A DNA stretch of 64,000 nt, taken from assembly GCF_024721975.1 (NCBI RefSeq), contig NZ_JANQBB010000001.1, positions 248,001 through 312,000 on the forward strand, in the 5' to 3' direction. The position numbers and the translations under genes were made by a program. The stretch's first letter is position 1; each line of letters opens with the position of its first letter. This document shows, one piece after another, positions 29,400 through 38,146 of the stretch. This DNA is from Paenibacillus endoradicis. Its GTDB lineage: Bacteria > Bacillota > Bacilli > Paenibacillales > Paenibacillaceae. Under the pieces are notes generated by a model. It did no database searches and was not told where the DNA came from. It saw nothing but the letters and a program-made list of their open reading frames with translations.

Positions 29400-29473
29400 A
29401 GTTCAAAACGCGGACGTTGATAATGATGAATGGCTTCTTAGTATATTCGACATCGAATAGGTAGCGAATTTGG
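29400..29473. repeat. Truncated MITE-like element (copy C) ending at the GH43 ribosome binding site
   Basis: Starts AGTTCAAAACGCGGAC and follows copy B for about 74 bases (TTGATAAtGATGAATGG, TCGACATCG, CGAA-TTGG), then stops just before the GAAAGGGGG ribosome binding site of the double-GH43 gene. Only one end of the element is present. Confidence 0.6.
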
Positions 29474-29487
29474 AAAGGGGGCTATTA

Positions 29488-32400
29488 ATGATTGTTAAAT
29501 CTAAAAAAAAGTTTATATTATCAGCTATCCTATTAGTATTTATTGCAATACTATTAATAAGTTTTTATCAACTATTAGATAAGAAATCAGATGTAATAAC
29601 AGAGGAAGGATTGCTAAGTGCAAGTAACCCAATTATGTGGGCAGACGCACCTGATCCAGACGTTGTTCGCGTCGGCAATGACTATTATATGGTAAGCACC
29701 AGTATGCATATGATGCCTGGCTCGCCCATAATGAAATCTACTGATTTGGTGAATTGGGAAATCATTGGTTATCCGTATCAACGTTTGGAGGACAATGATG
29801 AACATAATCTTCGAGCTGGAATGAACATCTATGGAGAGGGCTCATGGGCTAACAGCTTTAAGTACCACAATGGTAAGTTCTATGTGCTGACGGCATCATT
29901 AGACTCTGGAAAAACATATCTATTTAGTACAGAGGATCCAAGCGGGGATTGGGAGCGAACTGAATTTAATGAATACTTTCATGATCCAGCATTGCTTTTT
30001 GACGATGATGATAAAGCATACATTATCTATGGCATCGAAAATTTCAATATTAAAGAGTTAACCTCGGATTATAAAGCGATTAACCTATCTGGACTTACTA
30101 AGCAAATTGTTACTTCTGGTCAAGAGGGGATGGAAGGGGCACATGCTTATAAAATTAACGGAAAATACTATATTACTGCCATATGGTGGGAGAAAGGAGA
30201 TATTAGAAAGCAGTACGTATATCGTTCTAATAATATAGATGGTGCTTATGAAGGGAAACTGGTACTTAGTGATACGATGGGATTCAAAAATAACGGCGTT
30301 GCAAAAGGTGGTTTAGTGGATACACCAGAAGGTAACTGGTATGCCATGCTGTTTCAAGATCATGATGCAGTAGGAAGAATTCCAGTATTAGTACCCGTTA
30401 ACTGGAAAGATGATTGGCCTGTTTATGGAAATGAAGAAGGAAAAGTTCCTCTAACTTTGTATACATTAGCAAGCCGTGGCTCTGTTAAGAACTTAACGAA
30501 AAGCGATGAGTTCAATCAAGCAACTATAGCACATGATACATCAGATGTTCTAACGACGGAAGTAGCTTCAAGTACACAGTCGATAGGTGTAGAGCTAGTA
30601 GTCAACAGTCAGTTCAATAGTAATATTGCCGACTGGAGCGGCAAAGATCAGGCTAAGGTAGAAGTTATTGCCGATCCTTCTTCTAGTGATAATAACATTG
30701 CATTTATTTCAAAGCGTACAGTTATGTCTATTAATGAAATTCCAGCAACTGCTTCTGAAGTAGCAGAAAGTATGCCTAATGGTTCACAACTTGGCCTTGA
30801 GTGGCAATGGAATCATAATCCTAACAATATGAAGTGGTCTCTCACTGAGAGAAAAGGTTTCTTGAGATTAACGACCGATAATGTTGTCAGCAATGTAATG
30901 GAGGCACGAAATACTCTTACCCAAAGGGGACAAGGGCCCCAAAGCTCTGGCTGGACATCTATAGATACTAGTTATATGAAGGATGGAGATTATGCTGGGT
31001 TAGCGGCCTTTCAGCAAGAGTATGGCTTTGTTGGGGTAACTAAGAAAGCAGGAGAACAATATATCGTTATGGTTGATAAAGGTGTTGAAATTGATCGAAC
31101 CTTATTATTACAAAAGCAAGTATATTTCAAAATTGATTTTGACTTTACAACGGATAAGGCTCAATTTTTCTATAGTCTCAACGGCAAGCAATGGACAATC
31201 TTCGGGCAAGAGTTACAGATGCGCTACACATTGCCTCACTTTATGGGATATCGCTTTGCATTGTTTAATTATGCTACAGAGAACGTAGGAGGATATGTAG
31301 ATTTTGATTTTTTCAGATTCAGCCCAGAAGCAACAGCACTTGAAACAACGGCAGTTCTGAGCGCTAACTTGAAAGAAAATCATGTTGAGTTAAGTAAAGA
31401 AAAGGGGAGTAGATATGAAATAAGTATATTGCTTGATGAGTTATCAGATGATCAGAATTTCCAGCAACTTCATGCGACGATACAATTTCCAGATTGGTTA
31501 GAAGTTGAAAGGATCGTTGCTAACGAACAAAATACGCCTGAAGTAGAAATAACCTATGAAGAAGTGGCAGGCGGCATAGCATTACAAATAAATTCTGTAA
31601 ATGTAACGAAGCAATTATATGAAAATGTTGACTTCAGTAAGGAACTTGCAACAATTACATTTACACTTAAAAAGGAGCTTGTTGAAATGACGAATGGTGA
31701 AATAAAGGTAGATTCTTTGGAAATCGTAGATTCAGCACAACAGAAGGAAAACATTGATGTAAGTGGAGCAGTAGCCAAGCTTACCTATGCACCACCTACT
31801 CAAGCGGTAGGTAAAGATGTTTTGAACGGTAATCCGTTAGTGTCTCACAAATTTGGAGCAGATCCTTATGCGTTAGTATATAACGACCGAGTATATCTTT
31901 ATATGACGAACGATGTATTTCAGTATGACGAGAGTGGCAATGTCAAGGATAATACTTATGCTAATATTAATAAGCTTTCAGTTATTTCATCAGATGACCT
32001 AGTCAATTGGACTGATCACGGCTTTGTAGATGCAGCTGGTCCAGATGGCGCTGCAAAATGGGCAACGCAATCTTGGGCACCTGCTGCAGTACATAAAGTG
32101 ATTGACGGAAAAGATAAATTCTTTATCTACTTTGCTAATAATGCAAGTAATATTGGTATATTGACGAGTGACAGTCCGACAGGACCTTGGATCGACCCTA
32201 TTGGTACACCACTTATTACTAGAGAAACTCCTGGTGTGGAAAAAGTAACATGGTTGTTTGACCCAGCTGTGTTAGTAGATGATGACGGAAAGAGTTATAT
32301 CTACTTTGGTGGAGGTATTCCAGACGGACAGGAAGAAATGCCGAACACTGCTAGAGTGATGGAACTAGGCGAAGATATGATTAGTGTGGTGGGAAAAGCT

Positions 32401-33225
32401 CTTCCAATTCCAGCTCCGTATATGTTCGAAAATTCAGGGATTAACAAAGTGAATGATAAATACTATTATACGTATTGTTCGAATTTCTACGGTGGTGTTC
32501 GTCCCGAAGGAAGCCCTCAAGCAGGTCAAATTGCTTATATGGTCAGTGATTCTCCGATGGGACCATGGACATATGAAGGGATAATTCTGAAAAATCCAGG
32601 ACACTTTTTTGATGTAGGCGGTAATAATCATCATGCCATTTTTGAATTCCATGAAAGCTGGTATATCGCTTATCATGCACAGACATTGTCTAAAGCGATG
32701 GGAGTACCAAAAGGATATCGTTCAACTCATCTGAATCAGGTTTTCTTTAATGAAGATGGAACGATACAAGAGATTATTGCTGATTATGAAGGTGTTAAGC
32801 AATTAAAAGCCTTCGATCCATATGTTCGAGTAGAAGCGGAGACTATCGGTTGGCAAGCAGGAATAAATACGGAGCAGATTAGTGATAACGCGCAGAAACC
32901 TTCTTCTAATAGAGTGGTAACAGATATTGATAATGGCGATTGGATAGCCGTTTCCAATGTGGATTTTGGGAGTAGGGGTGCTACGTTATTTACGGCAGCA
33001 GGAGCCAATGGTAATGTTGCTAGCAACATTGAAATTAGGTTAGATAGCCCAGATGGGGAATTAATAGGAGAGCTGTCTATTCCTGCAGCAACTGGCCTAG
33101 ATCAGTACTCTGAGTTGCAAACGAAAATTGAAGGTGCAGTTGGAGTTCATCATTTATTTTTAGTATTTAGAGGAGAAGACAATAGCGAGTTATTCAAGCT
33201 TGATTACTGGCAGTTTCATGAATAG
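29488..33225 (+). CDS. Secreted/anchored multidomain protein with two GH43 catalytic domains
   Basis: A 1245-residue protein. An N-terminal hydrophobic helix (~8-28) directs it outside and may anchor it. Order (approximate): GH43 domain 1 (40-330; ADAPDPDVV, FHDPALL, GMEGAHAY carry the three acidic residues), an inserted short beta-like segment (~355-430), a GH43_C2 beta-sandwich (~430-635), a cohesin-like beta domain (~645-770), GH43 domain 2 (~775-1105; FGADPYAL, FDPAVLVDD, MFENSGINK) and a C-terminal CBM6-like domain (~1120-1245). Expected activities are arabinofuranosidase and/or xylosidase on arabinoxylan. GAAAGGGGG precedes ATG 29488. The gene is bracketed by MITE-like repeats. Activities of the two domains are not assigned by sequence. 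Confidence 0.93.
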   Translation: MIVKSKKKFILSAILLVFIAILLISFYQLLDKKSDVITEEGLLSASNPIMWADAPDPDVVRVGNDYYMVSTSMHMMPGSPIMKSTDLVNWEIIGYPYQRLEDNDEHNLRAGMNIYGEGSWANSFKYHNGKFYVLTASLDSGKTYLFSTEDPSGDWERTEFNEYFHDPALLFDDDDKAYIIYGIENFNIKELTSDYKAINLSGLTKQIVTSGQEGMEGAHAYKINGKYYITAIWWEKGDIRKQYVYRSNNIDGAYEGKLVLSDTMGFKNNGVAKGGLVDTPEGNWYAMLFQDHDAVGRIPVLVPVNWKDDWPVYGNEEGKVPLTLYTLASRGSVKNLTKSDEFNQATIAHDTSDVLTTEVASSTQSIGVELVVNSQFNSNIADWSGKDQAKVEVIADPSSSDNNIAFISKRTVMSINEIPATASEVAESMPNGSQLGLEWQWNHNPNNMKWSLTERKGFLRLTTDNVVSNVMEARNTLTQRGQGPQSSGWTSIDTSYMKDGDYAGLAAFQQEYGFVGVTKKAGEQYIVMVDKGVEIDRTLLLQKQVYFKIDFDFTTDKAQFFYSLNGKQWTIFGQELQMRYTLPHFMGYRFALFNYATENVGGYVDFDFFRFSPEATALETTAVLSANLKENHVELSKEKGSRYEISILLDELSDDQNFQQLHATIQFPDWLEVERIVANEQNTPEVEITYEEVAGGIALQINSVNVTKQLYENVDFSKELATITFTLKKELVEMTNGEIKVDSLEIVDSAQQKENIDVSGAVAKLTYAPPTQAVGKDVLNGNPLVSHKFGADPYALVYNDRVYLYMTNDVFQYDESGNVKDNTYANINKLSVISSDDLVNWTDHGFVDAAGPDGAAKWATQSWAPAAVHKVIDGKDKFFIYFANNASNIGILTSDSPTGPWIDPIGTPLITRETPGVEKVTWLFDPAVLVDDDGKSYIYFGGGIPDGQEEMPNTARVMELGEDMISVVGKALPIPAPYMFENSGINKVNDKYYYTYCSNFYGGVRPEGSPQAGQIAYMVSDSPMGPWTYEGIILKNPGHFFDVGGNNHHAIFEFHESWYIAYHAQTLSKAMGVPKGYRSTHLNQVFFNEDGTIQEIIADYEGVKQLKAFDPYVRVEAETIGWQAGINTEQISDNAQKPSSNRVVTDIDNGDWIAVSNVDFGSRGATLFTAAGANGNVASNIEIRLDSPDGELIGELSIPAATGLDQYSELQTKIEGAVGVHHLFLVFRGEDNSELFKLDYWQFHE

Positions 33226-33237
33226 TTAGGATGCTGT

Positions 33238-33268
33238 GCCCCCATATCTAATTGATATGGGGGCTTCT
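33238..33268 (+). terminator. Intrinsic terminator after the double-GH43 gene
   Basis: GCCCCCATATC (33238-33248) pairs perfectly with GATATGGGGGC (33254-33264) around a TAATT loop and is followed by TTCT. The stem is strong, the T-tract short. Confidence 0.75.
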
Positions 33269-33281
33269 CATTATAAGGGGT

Positions 33282-33453
33282 AGTTCAAAAAGCAGACTTT
33301 GATAACGATGAATGGTCTCGTAGTTTAGTCGACATCGCATCTGAAACGAACTTGGAAAGTACGGTTCGCGTGTACCAAACACGTACACTTGCGCTTCCGC
33401 CTTTCTCAAGTAACGTTTCACCTGCTCGGTTCTGAAAGCCCGCTTTTTGAACT
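33282..33453. repeat. MITE-like element with 12-bp perfect terminal inverted repeats (copy B)
   Basis: A 172-base element starting AGTTCAAAAAGC and ending GCTTTTTGAACT. It is flanked on each side by the same 13 bases CATTATAAGGGGT (33269-33281 and 33456-33468), which may be a target-site duplication or a tandem arrangement. Interior landmarks match copies A and C. Minus-strand reading frames across it are not genes. Confidence 0.7.
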
Positions 33454-33468
33454 TTCATTATAAGGGGT

Positions 33469-33495
33469 AGTTCAAAAAGCAGACTTTGATAACGA
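33469..33495. repeat. Partial MITE-like end (copy D)
   Basis: AGTTCAAAAAGCAGACTTTG and the next seven bases repeat the start of copy B exactly, then diverge. Together with the preceding CATTATAAGGGGT this gives a 40-base direct repeat (33269-33308 and 33456-33495). Confidence 0.65.
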
Positions 33496-33677
33496 AATGT
33501 GCAGGGAGATAAACTGGGATCAAATATGAAGCAAGCTTGGGAAGTGTGCAATCTTTTTGATTGTAAGCAATTCTTTACTCGTTTTTTTAATGACTTTAAA
33601 CGGAACTGTTTACGTTGCTAAAAACCTATAATTTAGCAGGTATTCAACTGAATACAGGCAGGTTGTTGAGCTATATA

Positions 33678-33691
33678 TGAAAGCGCTACAC
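33678..33691 (+). promoter_or_regulatory. Possible CcpA cre-like site upstream of the nine-gene transporter cluster
   Basis: TGAAAGCGCTACAC matches the cre consensus at 12 of 14 positions. It lies 35 bases before the binding-protein start and about 46 bases after a TATAAT (33627-33632) that could be the -10; no good -35 is seen for it. Confidence 0.45.
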
Positions 33692-33725
33692 TTCTTATGT
33701 AGTTAACTCTTAAGGGGGAAAAAAA

Positions 33726-35114
33726 ATGCTAAAGAAACAAAGGTTGTTAATACTGTTGTGCCTTGTTTTTGTTTTAGTAGTATCTGCGTGTAGTGGAAAT
33801 ACAGGAGGTGGCAATTCAGGAAATAATGCTAAACCTGATACATCCAGTAAACCGGTGGTTACAGAAGATGTATCAAATGAAGATGTTGATGTAGTTAAAG
33901 AGAACCCAAATGCAACACCTGAAATGGATTTTGATCTTGGTGGGAAAACTGTGAAGATTGTAGCGTGGTTCGATCTTGCAATAAAACAAGATGGCCCGGA
34001 CAATATCCAGCGCCAGAAAAATCTAGATGCATTAATGGAAAAACATAATTTCAAAGTTGAATATGTTGCTTTGACCTATGATGAGTATGTTGATAAAGTG
34101 TCCGCTTCAATGCTAGCAAATGATCCTGTCGGAGATATTCTCTTAATTAGGAGACCTTGGGCAATTCCTAGTATGGTACAGCAAGACTTCTTCTGGCCAC
34201 TCGATGAATATACAAAGAATGATAAAGCATTCAGTCCAAGCGGTAAAAAGTTCTCCGAATACGAAGGTAAAACTTACGGGTTTTCCATTTATGATGGAGA
34301 TAATGGTGCAAATGGTATTATCTATAACAAAACATTGATGAACGAGTTGGGCTTGAAGCCTTTGCAAGAGTACGTTGATGAAGACAACTGGAACTGGGAT
34401 ACTTTCCTTCAAGTTGCTAAAGAAGGAAACAAAGATACAAATAACGATGGGAAAATAGATGTTTGGGGACTTGCAAATGTATCCATTGATGCGGCAATGG
34501 CTTCTAATGGTGCAGACTTCACTAATGGAAATCAACAAGCGTTAGATGATCCAAAAACGATTGAAGTATTTAATCATATAAGCACGTTTGCAACTGAGAA
34601 ACTTGTAAGACCGACAGAAGGTGGAGATTGGACAGAGCCAACACAATTCTTCCGTCAAGGTAACACTTTGCTAGTTAATGGTGCAATGTATGAAATTGCT
34701 GGATATCGTACGGATATGCCTGACTCTGAAATTGGCTTTGTTCCTTACCCTAAATCTCCAAGTGCAACAGAATATACTAGCGTTACTTCTGCACCTACAT
34801 TTTATGTTATTCCTAAAGCTGTCGAACATCCAGAGCAGATGGTGTACATCATGGAAAAAATCCAAGATTACGAGTCTGTTAGTGAATATTCAGCTCAGGC
34901 TTATTACGAATCTATTTTTGATAACGAGGAAGATGTTGCCAATCTAAGAACAGCGAACAAGAAAACGCATGCACTTGACAGAGAGACTTATCCGTCGTTC
35001 CCTTACTGGGAAATTCTTGGTGACTTGAATAATGGTGTTTCTGTTTCAACGGTTGTTGAGACGTACAAAGCTAAAGTTCAGGCTGCTGTAGATGAAGTAT
35101 GGCTTAAAAAATAA
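33726..35114 (+). CDS. Family 1 solute-binding lipoprotein of the nine-gene cluster
   Basis: A 462-residue ABC solute-binding lipoprotein. Signal peptide with lipobox VVSAC (cysteine ~22) and a Gly/Asn/Ser-rich linker, then family 1 binding lobes (LGGKTVKIVAWFD, YGFSIYDGDNGANGIIYNKTLMNELG, DTNNDGKIDVWGLA). Aromatic residues in WAIPSMVQQDFFWPLDEY suit sugar stacking. AAGGGGGAAAAAAA precedes the ATG. It is the first gene of a run in one direction reaching 46.5 kb and is separated from the next gene by a large hairpin, so its mRNA may accumulate in excess. It differs from the LplA-like lipoproteins elsewhere in the window. Confidence 0.95.
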   Translation: MLKKQRLLILLCLVFVLVVSACSGNTGGGNSGNNAKPDTSSKPVVTEDVSNEDVDVVKENPNATPEMDFDLGGKTVKIVAWFDLAIKQDGPDNIQRQKNLDALMEKHNFKVEYVALTYDEYVDKVSASMLANDPVGDILLIRRPWAIPSMVQQDFFWPLDEYTKNDKAFSPSGKKFSEYEGKTYGFSIYDGDNGANGIIYNKTLMNELGLKPLQEYVDEDNWNWDTFLQVAKEGNKDTNNDGKIDVWGLANVSIDAAMASNGADFTNGNQQALDDPKTIEVFNHISTFATEKLVRPTEGGDWTEPTQFFRQGNTLLVNGAMYEIAGYRTDMPDSEIGFVPYPKSPSATEYTSVTSAPTFYVIPKAVEHPEQMVYIMEKIQDYESVSEYSAQAYYESIFDNEEDVANLRTANKKTHALDRETYPSFPYWEILGDLNNGVSVSTVVETYKAKVQAAVDEVWLKK

Positions 35115-35143
35115 TCTATAGTCAAAGTAACTTTAATTAAAAT

Positions 35144-35190
35144 GCAACATTCCTCATTAGGTAGTTGGTTTGTCTCATGAGGAATGTTGC
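35144..35190 (+). other. Large intercistronic stem-loop after the binding-protein gene
   Basis: GCAACATTCCTCAT (35144-35157) pairs perfectly with ATGAGGAATGTTGC (35177-35190) across a 19-base loop. No T-tract follows, so it probably protects the upstream mRNA 3' end or gives partial attenuation before the rest of the cluster. Confidence 0.65.
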
Positions 35191-35235
35191 TAAAAGTGCT
35201 GAAATTAAAAATAATGCATCAGGAGGGGAGAAACG

Positions 35236-38130
35236 TTGAACACAAGAAAGAAAAAGAAAGTGATTGTTCTAATGGTTCTTGCCGCACTTCTATTATCCCT
35301 GTGGGCTTTCTTACCTTCAGATTCCACCACTCAACCGCATGTTTATGCTATAGGTGGTTTTGATGCCGTTACAGGCTTATCGGAAGAAGATGGGTATGCA
35401 GCATATTTAAATCGTCATTCGACAGTGGATAGACCTAATGAGACGATTCGAATCGAAGGGGAAAATTTTGTTGAGACTCTCGGAGATGGTTTTGAGATCG
35501 TCAACCAGTTGGAAGGATTAGATGGTCAAGCAGTAGTAACACCGGAAGAAGGCACCATCAGTTGGGATGTATCAATAGAAGACCCAGGATTATACAATAT
35601 TAAAATTCATTATTTTCCGTTAGAAGGAAAAAGCTCTTCTATTGAAAGAGAGTTTACTATTAATGGTGAAGTACCCTTTAAAGGGGCAGAAATACTATTA
35701 TTTGACCGAATTTGGGCAAACCGTTATGAAGAAATTCAAAGAGATGATCGGGACAACGATTTACGACCTAGACAGGTAGAGAAACCTGAATGGCAAATCG
35801 GTGATTTCAAGGATAGGAATGGTTATTTTGAAGAATCATATTCCTTTTTCCTGGACAAAGGAATCCAATCACTTTCATTAACATCGTTACGTGAGCCTAT
35901 GGCTATCGATTATATTGAACTGTATCAGAATAAGGCTCTGAAAAGTTATGAAGAACTGGAGAATGAGTACGAGGCCAAGGGCATTAAAGTTGCCCAGGAT
36001 CAATATATGCTTATCCAAGCTGAGGATGCCATTTCTAAGTCATCACCTACTTTATTTCCAGTATCAGATAGATCAAGCCCTACGGTTATCCCGTATGATG
36101 TTTCAAAGATCCGTATCAACACAATTGGCGGATTGAATTGGAAACTACCTGGTCAGTGGATTGAATGGGAGATCGACGTCGAAGAGGATGGTTTGTATCA
36201 ACTAGCATTGAAGCAGAAGCAGAACCAGCTTCGTGGTGTCTATGCTACACGGAGTCTAATGATTGACGGAGAATACCCTTTTGAGGAAATGAAGAGGATT
36301 CGCTTTAATTATGAAAGAGATTGGAAGATGGATGTGTTGGGGGGAGATGAGCAGCCCTATCTGTTCCATCTAACGAAAGGTACCCATCGTATTAGAATGA
36401 CAGTTTCACTTGGAGATATCGCTCCATTACTGCAAACGATTGAGTCGAGTGTACTTCAGCTCAATGAGATGTATCGAAAGGTACTAATGATTACCTCTAA
36501 TACACCAGATCCATTTCGAGATTATCAATTGGAGAAGCGTATTCCAAATATGACAGAGGTATTCGCTGAACAGGCTGAAATAATTCAAAGTGTAGCGGAT
36601 TACTTAGAAGAAGCTACGGGAGAGCGAAGCGATAAGGTTGCGGTTCTTCACTCCATGGTTCGACAACTAGAAGAAATGGTTAAATATCCGGAGACAGTTG
36701 CCAAACAATTGAAGTCCTACAAAATTAATGTCGGAGGTCTAGGGACTTGGATTTTGACCGTCCGTGAACAGCCTTTATCGCTTGATTATCTTATCGTGTC
36801 TTCGCCTGAACAAAAACTACCAAGAGCTGACGCTACAATATTGGAAGTAATTGGGCATGAGCTAGGCGCTTATGTTTCTTCTTATACAGAAGATTATGAC
36901 AGCATAGGTAACACGGGAGAAAAGGATAAAGCGATAACTGTTTGGATTACGACAGGACGCGATCAGGCGCAAGTATTGAAAAGCTTAATTGATGATTCCT
37001 TTACACCAGAGACCGATATATCCGTAAAGCTTCGTCTTGTACCGGGAAATATTCTATTGCCTGCTACCCTTGCTGGTGAAGGTCCGGATGTTGCTATGCA
37101 ACTAGGCGAGGATATTCCTGTTAACTATGCGATGAGAGACGCCGCTGCGGATTTAACGAAGTTTGACGATTTTGATGAGGTTGTAACTAGGTTCCGTGAC
37201 AGTGGTATAGAGCCATACAAGTACAATGGAGGCGTGTTTGCTTTGCCTGAGCAACAGACCTTTCCAATGCTATTCTATCGCAAAGACATTCTTGATGAAT
37301 TGGAATTGACAACGCCGAAAACTTGGCAAGATATATATAACATGATTTCCGTGCTCCAGAAGCATAACATGGAGTTTTATTTACCACTTGAAACTACAAA
37401 TGCAAATATGGTTCCGAATGCGACATTCTCTATGCTACTTTATCAAAACGGTGGTCAGTTCTACGGTGATAATGATACGAAAAGTGCGTTGGATTCTGAA
37501 ATTTCCATGGAAGCATTCAAAAAATGGTCGCAGTTTTATACCAGCTATAAGTTTCCATTAATTGCAGACTTCCCGAATCGATTCCGGACAGGTGAAATGC
37601 CGATAGGCATTGCAGACTATACAACGTATAACATGCTGACGGTTATGGCTCCTGAGATTAAAGGTTTATGGGAATTCACGCTTGTGCCTGGAACAGAACT
37701 TGCGGATGGTACGGTCAACCATGAAGTAGCGAGCCACACAACCGCAGTCCTGATGCTCGAAAATTCGAAAAATAAAGAGATTTCTTGGGAGTTTATGAAA
37801 TGGTGGACGGACAAGGAAACTCAGGTCGCTTACGGCCGTGAAATGGAAGGGCTTATGGGCGAGGCGGCTCGTTACCCAACTGCCAACATTGAGGCTCTTG
37901 AAGAATTACCTTGGCCAATCGAGGATTATAAAAATCTGGAGAGCCAGTGGAAATGGGTAAGAGGTATCCCGCAAGTTCCTGGTGGCTACTTTACTGGAAG
38001 ACACTTAGACAATGCTTTCAGAAAAGTCGTAAACGCTAGTGAGAATCCTCGTGAAGCGTTGTCTGATTATATCTTGTACATTAACGATGAAATTGAAATC
38101 AAACGGAAAGAATTTAACTTACCGTATTAG
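35236..38130 (+). CDS. Large solute-binding protein fused to N-terminal beta-sandwich domains
   Basis: A 964-residue protein. An N-terminal hydrophobic helix (~8-26) without a lipobox cysteine suggests membrane anchoring. Residues ~60-250 and ~260-410 look like two beta-sandwich, carbohydrate-binding-like modules (IRIEGENF...EGTISWDVSIEDPGLYNIKIHYFPLEG; WIEWEIDVEEDGLYQLALKQ). A helical linker follows, then a family 1 solute-binding domain (~560-964: AITVWITTGRDQAQVLKSLID, PDVAMQLGEDIPVNYAMRDAAADL, FPMLFYRKDILDELELTTPKTWQD). TTG 35236 follows GGAGGGGAG. The stop is just before the permease start, so they are coupled. Fusion of glycan-binding modules to a transporter receptor is unusual; ligand unknown. 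Confidence 0.9.
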   Translation: MNTRKKKKVIVLMVLAALLLSLWAFLPSDSTTQPHVYAIGGFDAVTGLSEEDGYAAYLNRHSTVDRPNETIRIEGENFVETLGDGFEIVNQLEGLDGQAVVTPEEGTISWDVSIEDPGLYNIKIHYFPLEGKSSSIEREFTINGEVPFKGAEILLFDRIWANRYEEIQRDDRDNDLRPRQVEKPEWQIGDFKDRNGYFEESYSFFLDKGIQSLSLTSLREPMAIDYIELYQNKALKSYEELENEYEAKGIKVAQDQYMLIQAEDAISKSSPTLFPVSDRSSPTVIPYDVSKIRINTIGGLNWKLPGQWIEWEIDVEEDGLYQLALKQKQNQLRGVYATRSLMIDGEYPFEEMKRIRFNYERDWKMDVLGGDEQPYLFHLTKGTHRIRMTVSLGDIAPLLQTIESSVLQLNEMYRKVLMITSNTPDPFRDYQLEKRIPNMTEVFAEQAEIIQSVADYLEEATGERSDKVAVLHSMVRQLEEMVKYPETVAKQLKSYKINVGGLGTWILTVREQPLSLDYLIVSSPEQKLPRADATILEVIGHELGAYVSSYTEDYDSIGNTGEKDKAITVWITTGRDQAQVLKSLIDDSFTPETDISVKLRLVPGNILLPATLAGEGPDVAMQLGEDIPVNYAMRDAAADLTKFDDFDEVVTRFRDSGIEPYKYNGGVFALPEQQTFPMLFYRKDILDELELTTPKTWQDIYNMISVLQKHNMEFYLPLETTNANMVPNATFSMLLYQNGGQFYGDNDTKSALDSEISMEAFKKWSQFYTSYKFPLIADFPNRFRTGEMPIGIADYTTYNMLTVMAPEIKGLWEFTLVPGTELADGTVNHEVASHTTAVLMLENSKNKEISWEFMKWWTDKETQVAYGREMEGLMGEAARYPTANIEALEELPWPIEDYKNLESQWKWVRGIPQVPGGYFTGRHLDNAFRKVVNASENPREALSDYILYINDEIEIKRKEFNLPY

Positions 38131-38146
38131 TCAGGGGTGGAAGCTG

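Noticed and set aside
33285..33551. Minus-strand 88-codon frame across the right-hand repeats
   Set aside because: It lies over the MITE-like element and has no ribosome binding site; its coding look comes from the repeat.
33609..33632. Promoter for the nine-gene cluster using TTTACG and TATAAT
   Set aside because: The spacer is only 12 bases; the -10 is plausible but no acceptable -35 is visible, so no promoter feature was listed.
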